A DNA stretch of 64,000 bases from Tillandsia leiboldiana (Eukaryota > Streptophyta > Magnoliopsida > Poales > Bromeliaceae): the NCBI GenBank assembly GCA_029204045.2, contig CM055066.1, positions 49,103,863 through 49,167,862 on the forward strand, in the 5' to 3' direction. Under the pieces are notes generated by a model, which worked only from the letters and a program-made list of their open reading frames with translations, had not been told where the DNA came from and did not search any database. Shown in pieces: positions 23,601 to 34,420 of the stretch; within the stretch, counting starts at the first letter, position 1; the number at the start of each line of letters is the position of its first letter. The position numbers were made by a program, and so were the translations under genes.

Positions 23601-23736
23601 ATCTCCACCTTGGTTTGATTTGTAGTCTTTAGCCGCTGTGTTGAGGTTGCCACAAAACTCCACATTGACTTGAATTTCACCTTAATGCTCCTTAATGCTC
23701 CGTGCTCCATCTTCTCCAGACGCCCCATAGGGCCTC
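23601..23736 (-). other. Copia C 3' untranslated part with polypurine tract
   Basis: Short noncoding segment between the stop codon of gag-pol (displaced by S) and the 3' LTR. It ends with the first copy of the 5-bp duplication GCCTC at 23732-23736. Confidence 0.85.
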
Positions 23737-24197
23737 TGTGATGATCCGGACTCCCGCAGGAACTGTACAACATTAAACAGTGACTGTAGGGAGCTTATTC
23801 GGTGAAGCAGAGCTTGTAGAATCGAAATTGGACATTTAATATAGACTCAGTGCGAAAATCGGAGCAAATGGAATTTTCCGGGAGCTTTCGGCAAAATTTC
23901 GGATAAGAATTTGGCGAAATGGACAGCGGATTTGGACTCAGCGCGCGAAAACGATCAAAACGGTATATTCACTTTATTTTTCGGCGCCAAAACACTGTTC
24001 ACCGGAACAGTAACTCCGGCGACCGGAATTACTGTTCCGGCCGCCGGCGGCTACCGGCGGGCGACGGCAGGCGGCGGCACAGCGGCGGCGCAGCGGCGGA
24101 GCGCGGCAGAGCGCAGCGGCGCGCGGCGCGGGCGGGGGGCGCTGGTGCGGGGTCCATGGGCTTGCCGTGCACCGGGTGCACCGAAGCCTTACCTTGA

Positions 24198-24387
24198 CAC
24201 GTGGCGTTTTCCCATTGGCCGGCCGGCTTCTAGAAGGTGCACGTGGCGGCGCTCCGATTGGCCAACATTTTCCGGAAGACCCGGCGCGGGGACCGGGCCC
24301 GTGCTCCACGTGGACACGTGGCGTCTTCTGAGTGGCATTGCACAAGGCTGTTTCCTGTTTTGTCAACACGTGGCGCGTCCTGGATGG
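24198..24387 (+). promoter_or_regulatory. G-box/CCAAT module array in solo LTR S
   Basis: CACGTGGC at 24198, 24240, 24315 and 24367, each followed by ATTGG or a one-base variant (ATTGG, ATTGG, AGTGG, GATGG). The gaps are 8, 9, 8 and 8 bp. A fifth G-box, CACGTGGA, at 24307 overlaps the third. The TATA box is 55 bp further on. Confidence 0.75.
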
Positions 24388-24441
24388 TCCATTCCGGTGT
24401 TTGCTGTTCTGCCCGGGATCTGGTGAGGGACCTTGGCCCAT

Positions 24442-24450
24442 TATAAATAG
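24442..24450 (+). promoter_or_regulatory. TATA box of solo LTR S
   Basis: TATAAATAG, followed about 30 bp downstream by a CT-rich leader (24520-24560). Confidence 0.7.
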
Positions 24451-25212
24451 AGCCTCCCACCCCCACCATCTTTCACCTCGGGCTCCGTGCTGTAGAGAGA
24501 GAACCAGAGAAAGTGCCCTATACAAAAATTCTTCCTCTCTCTCTCCTCTCTCTCTCCTCAGAATTTTAGAATTTTTGAAGGTACCGATAGTGAGTTATCT
24601 GCGACGCGGCGCACTGCGACGGTTTTCTTTTTCGGCCCATTTCCCGTCGCAGTTCCGTCGAAAATTCCCTGTGGGCTAACCAGGAGGAATTTTTGGACGA
24701 TTTTCGCGACAGCGCGTTCCTAGGAGGTAAGGCTTCGATTTCCATGTTGATTACTTTGCTCCATTTCGTACTTTTGGCACGTTTCCCGAGGCCTCTTTGA
24801 CCCCCCTTTTTGCTGTGGAAATTTCTGGACAGTGTCAACTTCTCCGATTTTTATCTTGGCGTAGGAGCATCAGATCGAGGCGTTTAAAGAGTCGATTTTG
24901 ATCTACTCTTCGCGAGGAACGCAACCGTAATTTTTCTGGATTTTTCTGAGCACTATACAGAGGTGAAAAACTCCTCTCTTTTCGTGCTATTTGAAAAACA
25001 GCAAAAGCTGTATTTTTATGAATAATATAGTAACACCCTGTGCAATGTGTGTTGCTGTAGGGCACCATTTTCGGCAGACAGCAGTTCTAGGGGACTGTGG
25101 ACAGCCAGGAGACTTTCTGGGTGTGATTTGAGCTGTTCGAGGTGGGCGGTTGTTGCTTACCTCATTTTTGACAAGCTCACTGGGATTACTGAAACTCCCT
25201 TAAAATTTAATT

Positions 25213-25362
25213 GATGAGAACAATTGGGACAAACTAATATGACAATTGATAAGAACAATTGGGACAAACTAATATGACAATTGATGAGAACAATTGGGAC
25301 AAACTAAATTGATGAGAACTATTGGGACTACTAACAGGACTACTAACAGGACTACTAACAGG
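25213..25362. repeat. 35-bp x 3 and 12-bp x 3 tandem repeats in S
   Basis: GATGAGAACAATTGGGAC units start at 25213, 25248 and 25283 (35-bp period). They are followed by GACTACTAACAG at 25326, 25338 and 25350. Confidence 0.85.
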
Positions 25363-26048
25363 ACAATTGATGAGAACCGCTGGGACGAACTCTCCTAAAA
25401 TTTAATATAACCCCACAGATGATATGATGACTTATATTGGGACACTGTGTTTAAGACAAAGGCTATAATCTCGCATGCAAATGACTTTTATTCAGTAAAT
25501 CAATCTTTTTAAATCTTTGACACTATTTTACAACTTTTAAAATAAAGACAGTTGCATGCATGCCCGGACATCAGGTAGGGCCACTATTTATTGCTACACT
25601 ATCATATTAAGGCTTGACATGTTTTATTGCTCTCTTTTGCTTTCAGTTGCTTGTCGCTCGAGTATGAGCAGGGGTTTGGAATAGTATAGCCAAGGTTATG
25701 TTAGATTATAAACTTGTGGGGTGTTGCGGTGACCGCGGACTGTAGGCGGTCGGCCGGATGTTTATCCTTGCATCAGAATGGGGTTGAGTCTGGTCTATTT
25801 TTGGCATCAGCAGGGGATCGGGCTTTTCTTTAGTGGATGGTTTTTCCTACTTATTGAGTACTATGGCATCATATCAGAGTTTCTTAGTGGATGGCTTTTC
25901 CCACTTTGATCATAGTCATGATCCAGTCCTGCTGTTTACGACACTTATGATACTTATTACTGAGGTACTTTTACTCGTGTGGGTCGCTCCCCTCGAGTGC
26001 CACTCCGGAGTGTGTTACAGACAGACTTTGAGTCCTTGAGACTCCTAT

Positions 26049-26200
26049 CCCCTATCGGTGTTATGCGTTGACCAGCATACCCAATTTGGCAAACACTATT
26101 CCCTATCGGTGTCATGCGTTGGCCAGCATACCCGATTTGGCAAACACTATCCCCTATCGGTGTTATGCATTGGCCAGCATACCCGATTTGGCAAGGCACA
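26049..26200. repeat. 51-bp x 3 tandem repeat in S
   Basis: CCTATCGGTGT(T/C)ATGC starts at 26051, 26102 and 26153, a strict 51-bp period with few differences. Confidence 0.9.
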
Positions 26201-26800
26201 GCAGGCAGTACCAGTGACACAAGACTGAGTTATTTCAGGCAGGCATGTTTGGTATTGTTGCATACAGTCATTTCATGCTACATGACATTTAGAGGCATAC
26301 TAGTGGTGGTTTCCCTTTATTCAGCAGTTCTGTTTACAGCTTTACCACTTATTCCTTTCTGGCCTCTAGTAGTCCTAGTGGGTGCGTCAGAGTTGAGGTT
26401 TTGCCCACTAGGGGAGGCTACTAGTTTATCTGGTAGTTCTCACCCCCATTGTTCTTTTCTGTTTCTTTCTTCTCCTTTATTTTTGCAGAGTCGTCTGCGG
26501 GAGCTGCTAGGCCATCGGCAGCTGATCGAGGTAAGGGGATCGCTGAATAGATAGATCTCCTGGGAGACTGAGAGCTGTTAGATAGATGCTGCACCCTTTA
26601 CTCAGACTGTGGTATTCTTCTTTTATTCTAGGTCTGGCTTTCGCCAGCTGGATGTACTATTTTGGTGAGCTGGGAGATTATTGTACATATTACAGCTTCA
26701 TTAGTAGTTCCAGTCTGAGATACTATGTGGTTCTTCCACTTCAGCTCTGTATTATGCTCTTTTATTGTTTATATTATATCGGAGCAGGTTACCAGCGCTT

Positions 26801-26828
26801 CGTGTACTCGGGAAATCCCATGTGCACG
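26801..26828 (+). other. Conserved LTR hairpin, solo LTR S
   Basis: CGTGTAC (26801-26807) pairs with GTGCACG (26822-26828) with one G-U wobble. An inner GGG/CCC pair (26810-26812, 26817-26819) closes an AAAT loop. The flanks GCGCTT and GCGGATCTG match those of the other elements. Confidence 0.65.
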
Positions 26829-26869
26829 GCGGATCTGTTGGCGAGCCCGGGTTCCGGGGCGTGACAGCC

Positions 26870-29800
26870 TCAAATGCTGCTAACTGCCACCAAGTCCAAA
26901 CAATGTTTGAACTTGGCAATTGTAAGAGACTTAGTAAGCATGTCCGCCGGATTGTCCTCGGTACCAATTTTCTTAACAGTCACTGTGCGCTTTCCGATCA
27001 CATCTCGAACAAAGTGAAACTTTACATCGATGTGCTTCGTCCTATCATGAAACATTTGATCTTTAGACAAATGAATAGCACTCTGACTATCTGAATAAAC
27101 AATCGTCGGCTCCCAACAAGAAGTAAGCTCTCCATATAAGCCTCTTAACCACATAGCTTCCTTCACACCCTCTGTCATAGCAATATATTCCGCCTCGGTC
27201 GTGGACAAGGCGACAATGGGTTGTAATGAAGCTTTCCAACTAACTGCACATTCTCCAATAGAGAAAATATACCCTGAAAGTGATCTCCTCCTATCCAAAT
27301 CACCTGCGAAATCCGAATCAACATATCCAACCACACCATCCTTACACCTCCCAAACTCCAAACAAGTGCTAGTGGTACCTCGTAAGTATCTCAGAATCCA
27401 CTTAACAGCTTGCCAATGAGCCTTACCAGGATTGGTCATATATCTGCTAACCATGCTCACTGCGTAAGAGATGTCCGGTCGTGTGCAAACCATGGCGTAC
27501 ATGATGCTCCCAACAGCGCTAGAATATGGAACATGTGACATGTACTCCCTATCATCATCGGACTGTGGTGATAACTCGGCCGAAAGTTTGAAATGCGCCG
27601 CAAAAGGAGTGCTCACCGGTTTTGCGTTTGCCATACCGAAACGCTTTAGAATTTTCTCTATATATTTTTCTTGTGATAAATGCAGAAGTCCTGAATTCTT
27701 GTCTCTCTTAATTTCCATACCAAGAATTTTCTTAGCAGCACCCAGATCTTTCATCTCAAACTCACCATTTAATGAAGCCTTCAACTTATTAATCTCAACT
27801 ATGTCGTCGGAAGCAATCAACATATCATCGACATAGAGCAACAAATATATGAAAGATCCCTGATCAAGCTTCCTAAAATATACGCAACTGTCACGCTTGC
27901 TTCTTGAATATCCGTGACCTGTCATAAAGGAGTCAAACCGCTTGTACCATTGTCGAGGAGACTGCTTCAAGCCATAAAGCGATTTTCTTAACAGGCAAAC
28001 ATGGTCCTCCTTCCCTTCAATAATGAATCCCTCTGGCTGCTTCATATAAATTTGCTCCTCAAGTTCTCCATGTAGAAAAGCTGTCTTAACATCAAGCTGC
28101 TCAAGATACAAGTCATTTATGGCTACTAATGATAAAAGAATACGAATAGAAGTATGCTTCACGACGGGTGAGAAAATATCATTAAAATCAACACCTTCTA
28201 CCTGACTGTAGCCCTTAGCAACTAAACGAGCTTTATACCTTGTATCTTCCACGCCAGGGATTCCTTCCTTTTTCTTGAAGACCCACTTGCAGCCAACAAT
28301 TTTCTTGCCTGTAGGCAGTTTTACCAACTCCCATGTGCGATTCTTGTGAAGAGACTCCATCTCTTCATTCATTCCTACCAACCACTCTGCAGAACTGGCA
28401 CTAGAAATAGCCTGATTATATGTGGAAGGTTCGCCATCTTCTTCTGTATCTTGTGCCACTGAAAGAGCATAAGCAACTAAATTCTCATAGCCGTATCTCT
28501 GTGGGGGTTTAATCTGTCTCCTCGCTCTACCTGTAGCAATGCTCTGCCTCTCAACTTGTGGGGTTTCAGTAACTGAGGTGTCTAGCGACTGAACTTCCTT
28601 TGACTGGGAAGAATTCTGTGACTGGACTATACCATCGGTCTCTACCTCCACCTGCTTGCTAGCACTCGGGGTCTCATCAGAAGAATTTCGGTTAGGATAT
28701 AGCATAATAGACTCATCAAACGTGACATCCCTACTAATAATTAATTTAGACGATTCAGGACACCACAATCTATATCCCTTAACCCCCGTCGCATAACCAA
28801 TAAAGATGCAATTTTTAGCCCTAGGTTCTAACTTGCCTTCATTTATATGAAAATAAGCAGGACAACCAAATATGCGCAAATTAGAATAATCAGAAGGGCT
28901 ACCAGACCATACCTCCTCAGGAGTTTTGCAATCAAGTGCCGAATGTGGAGAACGATTTACAAGATAGCATGTCGTAGAGATCGCATCTGCCCAGAAACTC
29001 TTCGCTAAGCCAGCATTAGAGAGCATGCAACGTGCTCTCTCTAAAAGAGTTCTATTCATCCGTTCGGCCACCCCATTCTGCTGTGGAGTATGCCTAACGG
29101 TCTTGTGTCGAACGATCCCTTCATTCTTGCAGAATTTTTCAAACTCTGATGAACAGAATTCCAAACCATTATCAGTCCTTAATCTTTTGATATTCTTTTT
29201 AGTTTGCTTCTCAATCATAACCTTCCACTGCTTAAAATAACTGAACACCTCGTCCTTACTTTTCAGAAAGAATACCCACACCTTACGAGAATAGTCATCA
29301 ATAAAAGTCAACATATATTTAGCACCACCATGAGTAGGAGTACGAGATGGTCCCCAAAGATCAGAATGAATATAATCTAGAGTACCTTTTGTTCGATGAA
29401 CTGCGGCCTTAAAGCTGGCTCTCTTTTGTTTGCCAAGAACACAATGCTCACAGAAATCCAACTTTTCTAAACTCTGATTACCAAGTAAACCTCTCTCGTT
29501 CAACTTCAACATACCATACTCGCTCATATGGCCCAGTCGCATATGCCATAATTCGGTGCTATCTGAATCTGACATAGAGGAAGAAGTCACCGCTGCTGAA
29601 CCTGTCACAGTGGAACCCTGTAGAACATATAACATGTCGGTCAACTTGGCCTTCATCACTACAAGATTCCCTTTAGCGACCTTCATTAATCCATCAACTG
29701 AAGAATACTTAAAACCTTTAGCATCAAGTGTACCTAATGAAATCAGATTTTTTCTCATATCCGGAACATGCCGAACCTCAGATATAGTCCTCACTACTCC

Positions 29801-30835
29801 ATCATACATCCGTACCTGAACAGTGCCAATACCAATAACTGTACACTTAGAGTGATTTCCCATCAATACATCTCCACCATCAATAGGCTTGTACGTCGAG
29901 AACCAATCTCTATGTGAACAGATATGGAAGGAACATGCGGAGTCCATAAGCCACTCATCCTGCCTGCGTGTCTTATCCGTAACTGTGAAGACAATATCGC
30001 CGCCATCTGATTCTCCTGCTGCAACACTTGCTTTTGGTTTAGCATTGGTGTTTTTCTGATCTTGATTCTTATCACCGTTATTCTTCCGCTGCTCTTTATT
30101 TTTCAACTTGAAACAATCAGCTTTTATGTGACCCTTCTTCTTGCAATAGCCGCAAATCAGATTCCTGTGTTTTGACTTTGATCTCGATGTACCTCTATTA
30201 CCGGAACCCCTTTCCCGAGACCTCCCTCTAGCAACTAAACCTTCTCCTGAAACTCCACCTGTCTCATTACTTATCTGCATATCAATCCTTTCTTTTGATA
30301 GTAGAGAGGATTTGACATCATCGAGACATAGAGTATCCCGACCAAACAAGAAAGTCTCATGAAAATTCTTATAAGAGGGCGGTAAAGAACATAATAATAA
30401 AAGGGCTTCATCATCCTCCTCGATTTTGACATCTATCGAGCGGAGATCCATAATAATAGAATTAAATTCATCTAAATGCGATTTAATAGAGGTACCTTCC
30501 ACCATGCGCAACATGAAGAGACGTTGCTTCAAATATAACTTGTTGGTGAGAGACTTCGTCATGTAGAGAGATTCCAATTTAAGCCAAAGCCCTGCAGCGG
30601 TCTTTTCATCCAAGACCTCTCGCAATACCTCATCGGATAAACATAATTGTATTGCCGTAAGAGCTTTGTCATCAATCTCCTCCTTCTGCTCCGCCGTTAA
30701 CGAATCGGCCATCTTTTCTTTTCCCAACAGTGCCTTTTGCAATCCTTGTTGCGTTAGTATAGCACGCATCTTGACTTGCCATAATGCAAAACTGTTGGTC
30801 CTGTCAAATTTCTGGATCTCGAACTTCGTCGTCAT
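26870..30835 (-). CDS. gag-pol: Copia gag-pol polyprotein of element C, 1321 codons
   Basis: A single open frame encodes the polyprotein that builds the particle, cuts itself, copies the RNA and integrates the DNA. Domains in order: gag with one zinc knuckle (CGYCKKKGHIKADC, about residues 228-241); aspartic protease with DSACSFH near 297; integrase with the HHCC zinc part near 429, catalytic Asp near 490 (SDLWGP), Asp near 553 (RTDNG) and Glu near 588 (GVAERMNR); reverse transcriptase with MKQPEGF, SLYGLKQSPRQW and YVDDML near 1000; RNase H with DSDFAG near 1175 and TEAEY near 1212. Integrase lies before RT, as in copia. Wording fits the Tork branch. No stop or frameshift is present. Start ATG at 30835 is 27 bp inside the PBS. 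The stop overlaps the target duplication of solo LTR S and is retained. It may still be functional. Confidence 0.95.
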   Translation of the reverse strand: MTTKFEIQKFDRTNSFALWQVKMRAILTQQGLQKALLGKEKMADSLTAEQKEEIDDKALTAIQLCLSDEVLREVLDEKTAAGLWLKLESLYMTKSLTNKLYLKQRLFMLRMVEGTSIKSHLDEFNSIIMDLRSIDVKIEEDDEALLLLCSLPPSYKNFHETFLFGRDTLCLDDVKSSLLSKERIDMQISNETGGVSGEGLVARGRSRERGSGNRGTSRSKSKHRNLICGYCKKKGHIKADCFKLKNKEQRKNNGDKNQDQKNTNAKPKASVAAGESDGGDIVFTVTDKTRRQDEWLMDSACSFHICSHRDWFSTYKPIDGGDVLMGNHSKCTVIGIGTVQVRMYDGVVRTISEVRHVPDMRKNLISLGTLDAKGFKYSSVDGLMKVAKGNLVVMKAKLTDMLYVLQGSTVTGSAAVTSSSMSDSDSTELWHMRLGHMSEYGMLKLNERGLLGNQSLEKLDFCEHCVLGKQKRASFKAAVHRTKGTLDYIHSDLWGPSRTPTHGGAKYMLTFIDDYSRKVWVFFLKSKDEVFSYFKQWKVMIEKQTKKNIKRLRTDNGLEFCSSEFEKFCKNEGIVRHKTVRHTPQQNGVAERMNRTLLERARCMLSNAGLAKSFWADAISTTCYLVNRSPHSALDCKTPEEVWSGSPSDYSNLRIFGCPAYFHINEGKLEPRAKNCIFIGYATGVKGYRLWCPESSKLIISRDVTFDESIMLYPNRNSSDETPSASKQVEVETDGIVQSQNSSQSKEVQSLDTSVTETPQVERQSIATGRARRQIKPPQRYGYENLVAYALSVAQDTEEDGEPSTYNQAISSASSAEWLVGMNEEMESLHKNRTWELVKLPTGKKIVGCKWVFKKKEGIPGVEDTRYKARLVAKGYSQVEGVDFNDIFSPVVKHTSIRILLSLVAINDLYLEQLDVKTAFLHGELEEQIYMKQPEGFIIEGKEDHVCLLRKSLYGLKQSPRQWYKRFDSFMTGHGYSRSKRDSCVYFRKLDQGSFIYLLLYVDDMLIASDDIVEINKLKASLNGEFEMKDLGAAKKILGMEIKRDKNSGLLHLSQEKYIEKILKRFGMANAKPVSTPFAAHFKLSAELSPQSDDDREYMSHVPYSSAVGSIMYAMVCTRPDISYAVSMVSRYMTNPGKAHWQAVKWILRYLRGTTSTCLEFGRCKDGVVGYVDSDFAGDLDRRRSLSGYIFSIGECAVSWKASLQPIVALSTTEAEYIAMTEGVKEAMWLRGLYGELTSCWEPTIVYSDSQSAIHLSKDQMFHDRTKHIDVKFHFVRDVIGKRTVTVKKIGTEDNPADMLTKSLTIAKFKHCLDLVAVSSI

Positions 30836-30861
30836 AATTCTTAATCCTCAAGGGAATAGAA

Positions 30862-30874
30862 GGCTCTGATACCA
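30862..30874 (-). other. Primer-binding site of copia C
   Basis: TGGTATCAGAGCC on the sense strand, 3 nt from the 5' LTR. Confidence 0.85.
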
Positions 30875-30877
30875 GTT

Positions 30878-31551
30878 TGTTAAATCGAAACGGCGAAAAA
30901 TAGATCCAAGAATAAAAAATAATGTAAGAAAAGAAAAGAAAGAGCACACCAAGTTTTACGTGGTTCGGCCACCGGCCTACATCCACGTGCGAAGACGGAG
31001 CAAAGACTTTTATTAAAGTCAAAAGAAGAATACAAAGATTATATCTCTCAAGAAAACCGAAACTCCAAATAAAACCGAAATATCAAAATTTGCGTCCACC
31101 CTAACAATTCCTAAGAATCCAATCGTATGGACGCCCTCACCTTAGAGCTTCAATTTCTTAATTAATTGCCGGCTTCATTAGCAACATATGGCTCCTCCAA
31201 TACGGCCTCTCTCCTCTTGGGTTGCTAAATTAATTAGAGCATGGCCTCTAATTAAAATTCTGGCTTCATTAATATGGCCGCGTATGTACCAACACCAACA
31301 ACACGTATCTTCCTTGATTGACCTAAATTAATTAGCGCTTCGGCTAATTAAAAATTGCGGCATCATTAAAGTGGCCGGGTATGCTATATATAATATATGC
31401 CTCCAAACTAGAATCTAATTAGAATTTGTAGTCTAATTAAACTCCTAATTAAATTCTAGTTATACCCAACAATCTAAATCTCATATTATCCTAATTAGAT
31501 TAGGATTTAACTTCAATTTAGATAAATACAAATCTAAACCAAATTATAACA
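30878..31551 (-). mobile_element. 5' LTR of copia C
   Basis: 674 bp, differing from 22929-23600 by five substitutions and a 2-bp CG insertion at about 31281. Confidence 0.95.
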
Positions 31552-31556
31552 TGTGT

Positions 31557-34407
31557 CAACTCAACCAAGGCAACCCGAAGCACACCCACACGATTATCCA
31601 ATAAGGAAAAGAGCCCTAACAAGGAGGGGTCCTCGCTCGGTCACTCCCGAGTCTTGACCATCCGAGTGAACTACTCAGCCGCGGCCTATCATCCGAAGGA
31701 ACCCTCAGGGACACAACCACAAGCCATGTTTGCCCCAATAGTCCACACAGCGCCAGCCGTGGAATTATCAAACTCATCCCCAGACAGCTTTCCTGCGCCA
31801 GGTATCCGCCATCACAGTGGCCCTGTCGGGGTAATCCAGAATGCTCAACAATAACCCAACGGTAATTCCACAGTCGCTACGGGAGGCATCACTAGAACTC
31901 GCAGATATCTCTCCCAACACTGAAAATACTAACATTGGCGCTGGTATCAGTCTCATCATCCGATTGCCAAGCTCTCCTGGCACTACCCAGTCCCAGAAAC
32001 TCCTCACCTCGACAATAATTGTCGATCTCGGCCAAATCCCAAGTGATATCCATATTGGTCGGATTTCCACCGCCGCTCCTACGGCTCGAACAAAGTGACC
32101 CAAGAAGGTATGCTTCTGAAGCTACAACTTGTACCTCAATAACTTGGCATACAGCTTCCTCCACACAAGCATGGTAGCACATTCACAAGTGCTCGACGTA
32201 CTCCAAGTCGCTCTGGGAGTAAATCATAATATCCTTGGGGGAACACCACTCCCAATCCGTCCAAGTACAACTAGGACGCACAATTTCTCAAATCTTCAAG
32301 ACAACAGGGCATTACTTATTCCATTTGGCCTTACTATGAGCTCATAATGCCCCTACCGTGTCCTAAACGCCATCTAGGCAAATTCCTCGGCTGTCTGATT
32401 CTGAGTAGGTACGCGCATCATACAATAACTGCCGGAGTATAACTCCATCAAAAGGTCCTAGATACCACCCGGACCTGTCTACACTCGGACCATAAAAGGA
32501 CCCTCACAGTCGGGTATCAACGACGTGGCATCACCACCGTGTACCAACGGCGTGGCACTAGGTCAAACAGACCCCTCGATCCATCAGATCCTGCGACTGT
32601 GCCATCAGCTCTCTCAGCTCTACCGGCGATATCCAATAAGGTGCTAACAAGGGTGGCGCGGTTCCCCGAACCACGTCAAACGCAATCTCTATCTCCCTAA
32701 CCGGCGGCATCGTCAACCGCTCAGGTGAAATCACGCCCGGGATCTCGTGGGCAACAGAGATATCCTTGAATTCCGGTGCCGCCAAAAAGCACCTCTCACA
32801 CTGCCGCTAAAGCCTGTGTGCTCTAACCGTCTTAATAACCAAACCTCCTCTCACCTGCCTCGCAGAAAACCGACATCCTCTCACTCCTCAGCCAAAACAT
32901 CCTGTGGCATTGTGCCAATCAATCTCAAGCACAAGGTCAGAATACCGACTGCCACAATTACCTATAAGTCTGCCGGTACAACTCGCGGCCTCAACTGCAT
33001 TGGACATGATCCACAAGCATCCTCCACATGCACAGCACTAACAGGAACCTGTACCTCGAGTGCGCGTGGTAACAAATCTGCCTCTAGTCCATGCAGGAAT
33101 GCAACATGCTCTAACTCCGACTGCGGTGATGAAATCACACCTGCGACAACTCGATCCACCACCGTGGCGCCCTCCACCCGGGCGGCACAGGTTTATCCGC
33201 TCGATGCAAGTGATCGTCGTTCGGTCTGTCATAACATATCTTGATTAACCACATAGGGAGCCCGACCTCTGCCTCTGCTCATATTGAGGCGACGAATATG
33301 GCCCTCCGCAGATAACAAATCCACGCTACCGCTGCGCCACTCTGATAAAGACGTCGACACTGCCATCGGGGTCCACCCGATCCCTGATATCTTAGAAATC
33401 CAATACCTTGGAAAAAGAAATCAGAAATGCCTCTGCCGGCCGATATGTCCTCCATCACCCGGCGTCAAGCGCCTAAATGCAGAACTCACCCCTGGCGGCA
33501 GATCCCTATCCAAGGAAACTGCAGCGCCTCGCTCCATACACAATGCCTACTCCAACGAGGCGTCAAAACCTATAACGGAGGGACTGAATGAACTAAAAGG
33601 TATCCTGGCGCAATCCGCTCCCAGCCACATATCCGATGCGCCTCGTCCCTCGAACCCGGAGCGCGCAGTTTAAAAACTGCCAATAATTCTCTATCACAGG
33701 GAGGCCCTCAATTGATCACTCCATCACCCCCAACCAGTCGGGGTGGTTCATCTGCCAAATCTGGCTCAATAGATCGATCGCGTCCCCTCAGCTCACCAGC
33801 TGTCAACTATCCACCCTGCCTCGGTGCCTCGGCACTAAACATTGGCACAGAGGGGCAACTCACTCCATCGGTGCCACAGAAATCCCCACCCCTGAGGATA
33901 CTGCAACCGGGTGGTCTCAAAAGGAAGCACTGTCGAGCTGCCCGTTGCTCCGACAACTGTGTCACTAAAACCAGCTGCTCGCTCGCTCTGCCGCTGATAG
34001 GCCTCAGACGATCCTGTCATCCGGGTCCGGAACTCTCTGACCTCGATCCGGGTATCCGGCCCAAAACCAACTGCTCAAGCTCAATTGCTATGACAGGATG
34101 CACACGGGTCAAAACCCAGCGTCGGGGAGACACCGCTCGCCACGACGAAACCACAAAACAGCACACAACATCGCTCGACCCAATCCAGCGAAAGTCTAAA
34201 GCATGTCACCCGTTCCACAGCATTATGTTGTCTGCAGCCAACATAATCACTTAGGAGAAATAACATGCCAATCACTCGTCCCGTCCCCTGGGAGAAGTGT
34301 AAAACTCAATCAGGACTCTCGCTAAAAATCACGACTCTCACGAAGTCAACCAAGGGTCAAACCATAAGCCTAGGGTTTCTAAGTCCACCACGACCTACAA
34401 CAACCTA
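31557..34407 (-). pseudogene. Decayed gag-protease-RT of element B
   Basis: The minus strand resembles D throughout but is broken by many stops and shifts. Recognisable parts: gag start region near 34250-33600; protease-side text (VVAGVISS, ALEVQVPVSAVHVED, PADL) at 33177-32962, with the DTG motif unrecognisable; the region before RT at 32785-32558 (MPPVREIEIAFDVVRGTAPP, SPVELRELMAQSQDLMDRG); and scattered RT text down to about 31960 (LYAKLL, VEVRSFW). RNase H and integrase are absent. From 31557 to about 31900 I see only weak traces. The element cannot have encoded its own enzymes. Confidence 0.7.
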
Positions 34408-34420
34408 GGCTCTGATACCA
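34408..34420 (-). other. Primer-binding site of element B
   Basis: TGGTATCAGAGCC on the sense strand, 8 nt inside the 5' LTR, identical in arrangement to A and D. Confidence 0.85.

Larger units (their letters stand above)
23737..26866 (+). mobile_element. Solo gypsy LTR S (3130 bp) nested in copia C
   Basis: Starts TGTGATGATCCGG, ends GGGGCGTGACA, and is flanked by perfect GCCTC duplications (23732-23736, 26867-26871). The layout is a GC-rich U3 with G-box modules (24198-24387), TATA at 24442, a CT-rich leader, three small tandem arrays (25213-25360, 26049-26200) and the conserved terminal hairpin. It is the youngest layer in the middle third because it interrupts C. Confidence 0.95.
22929..31551 (-). 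mobile_element. Ty1/copia element C (Tork-like), apparently intact
   Basis: LTRs of 672 bp (22929-23600) and 674 bp (30878-31551) begin TGTTAAATCG and end ATTATAACA. A perfect duplication TGTGT lies at 22924-22928 and 31552-31556. By direct comparison the LTRs differ at five bases and one 2-bp indel (about 0.7 percent), so the copy is young: about 0.3 million years at the commonly used 1.3e-8 substitutions per site per year. Removing nested solo LTR S leaves about 5.5 kb, the normal length. PBS, polypurine tract and a full-length open gag-pol are all present. Confidence 0.95.

Noticed and set aside
26765..30869. Plus-strand ORFs (for example 27201-27419, 27471-27836, 29556-29819)
   Set aside because: They are antisense shadows of the intact copia gag-pol on the minus strand.
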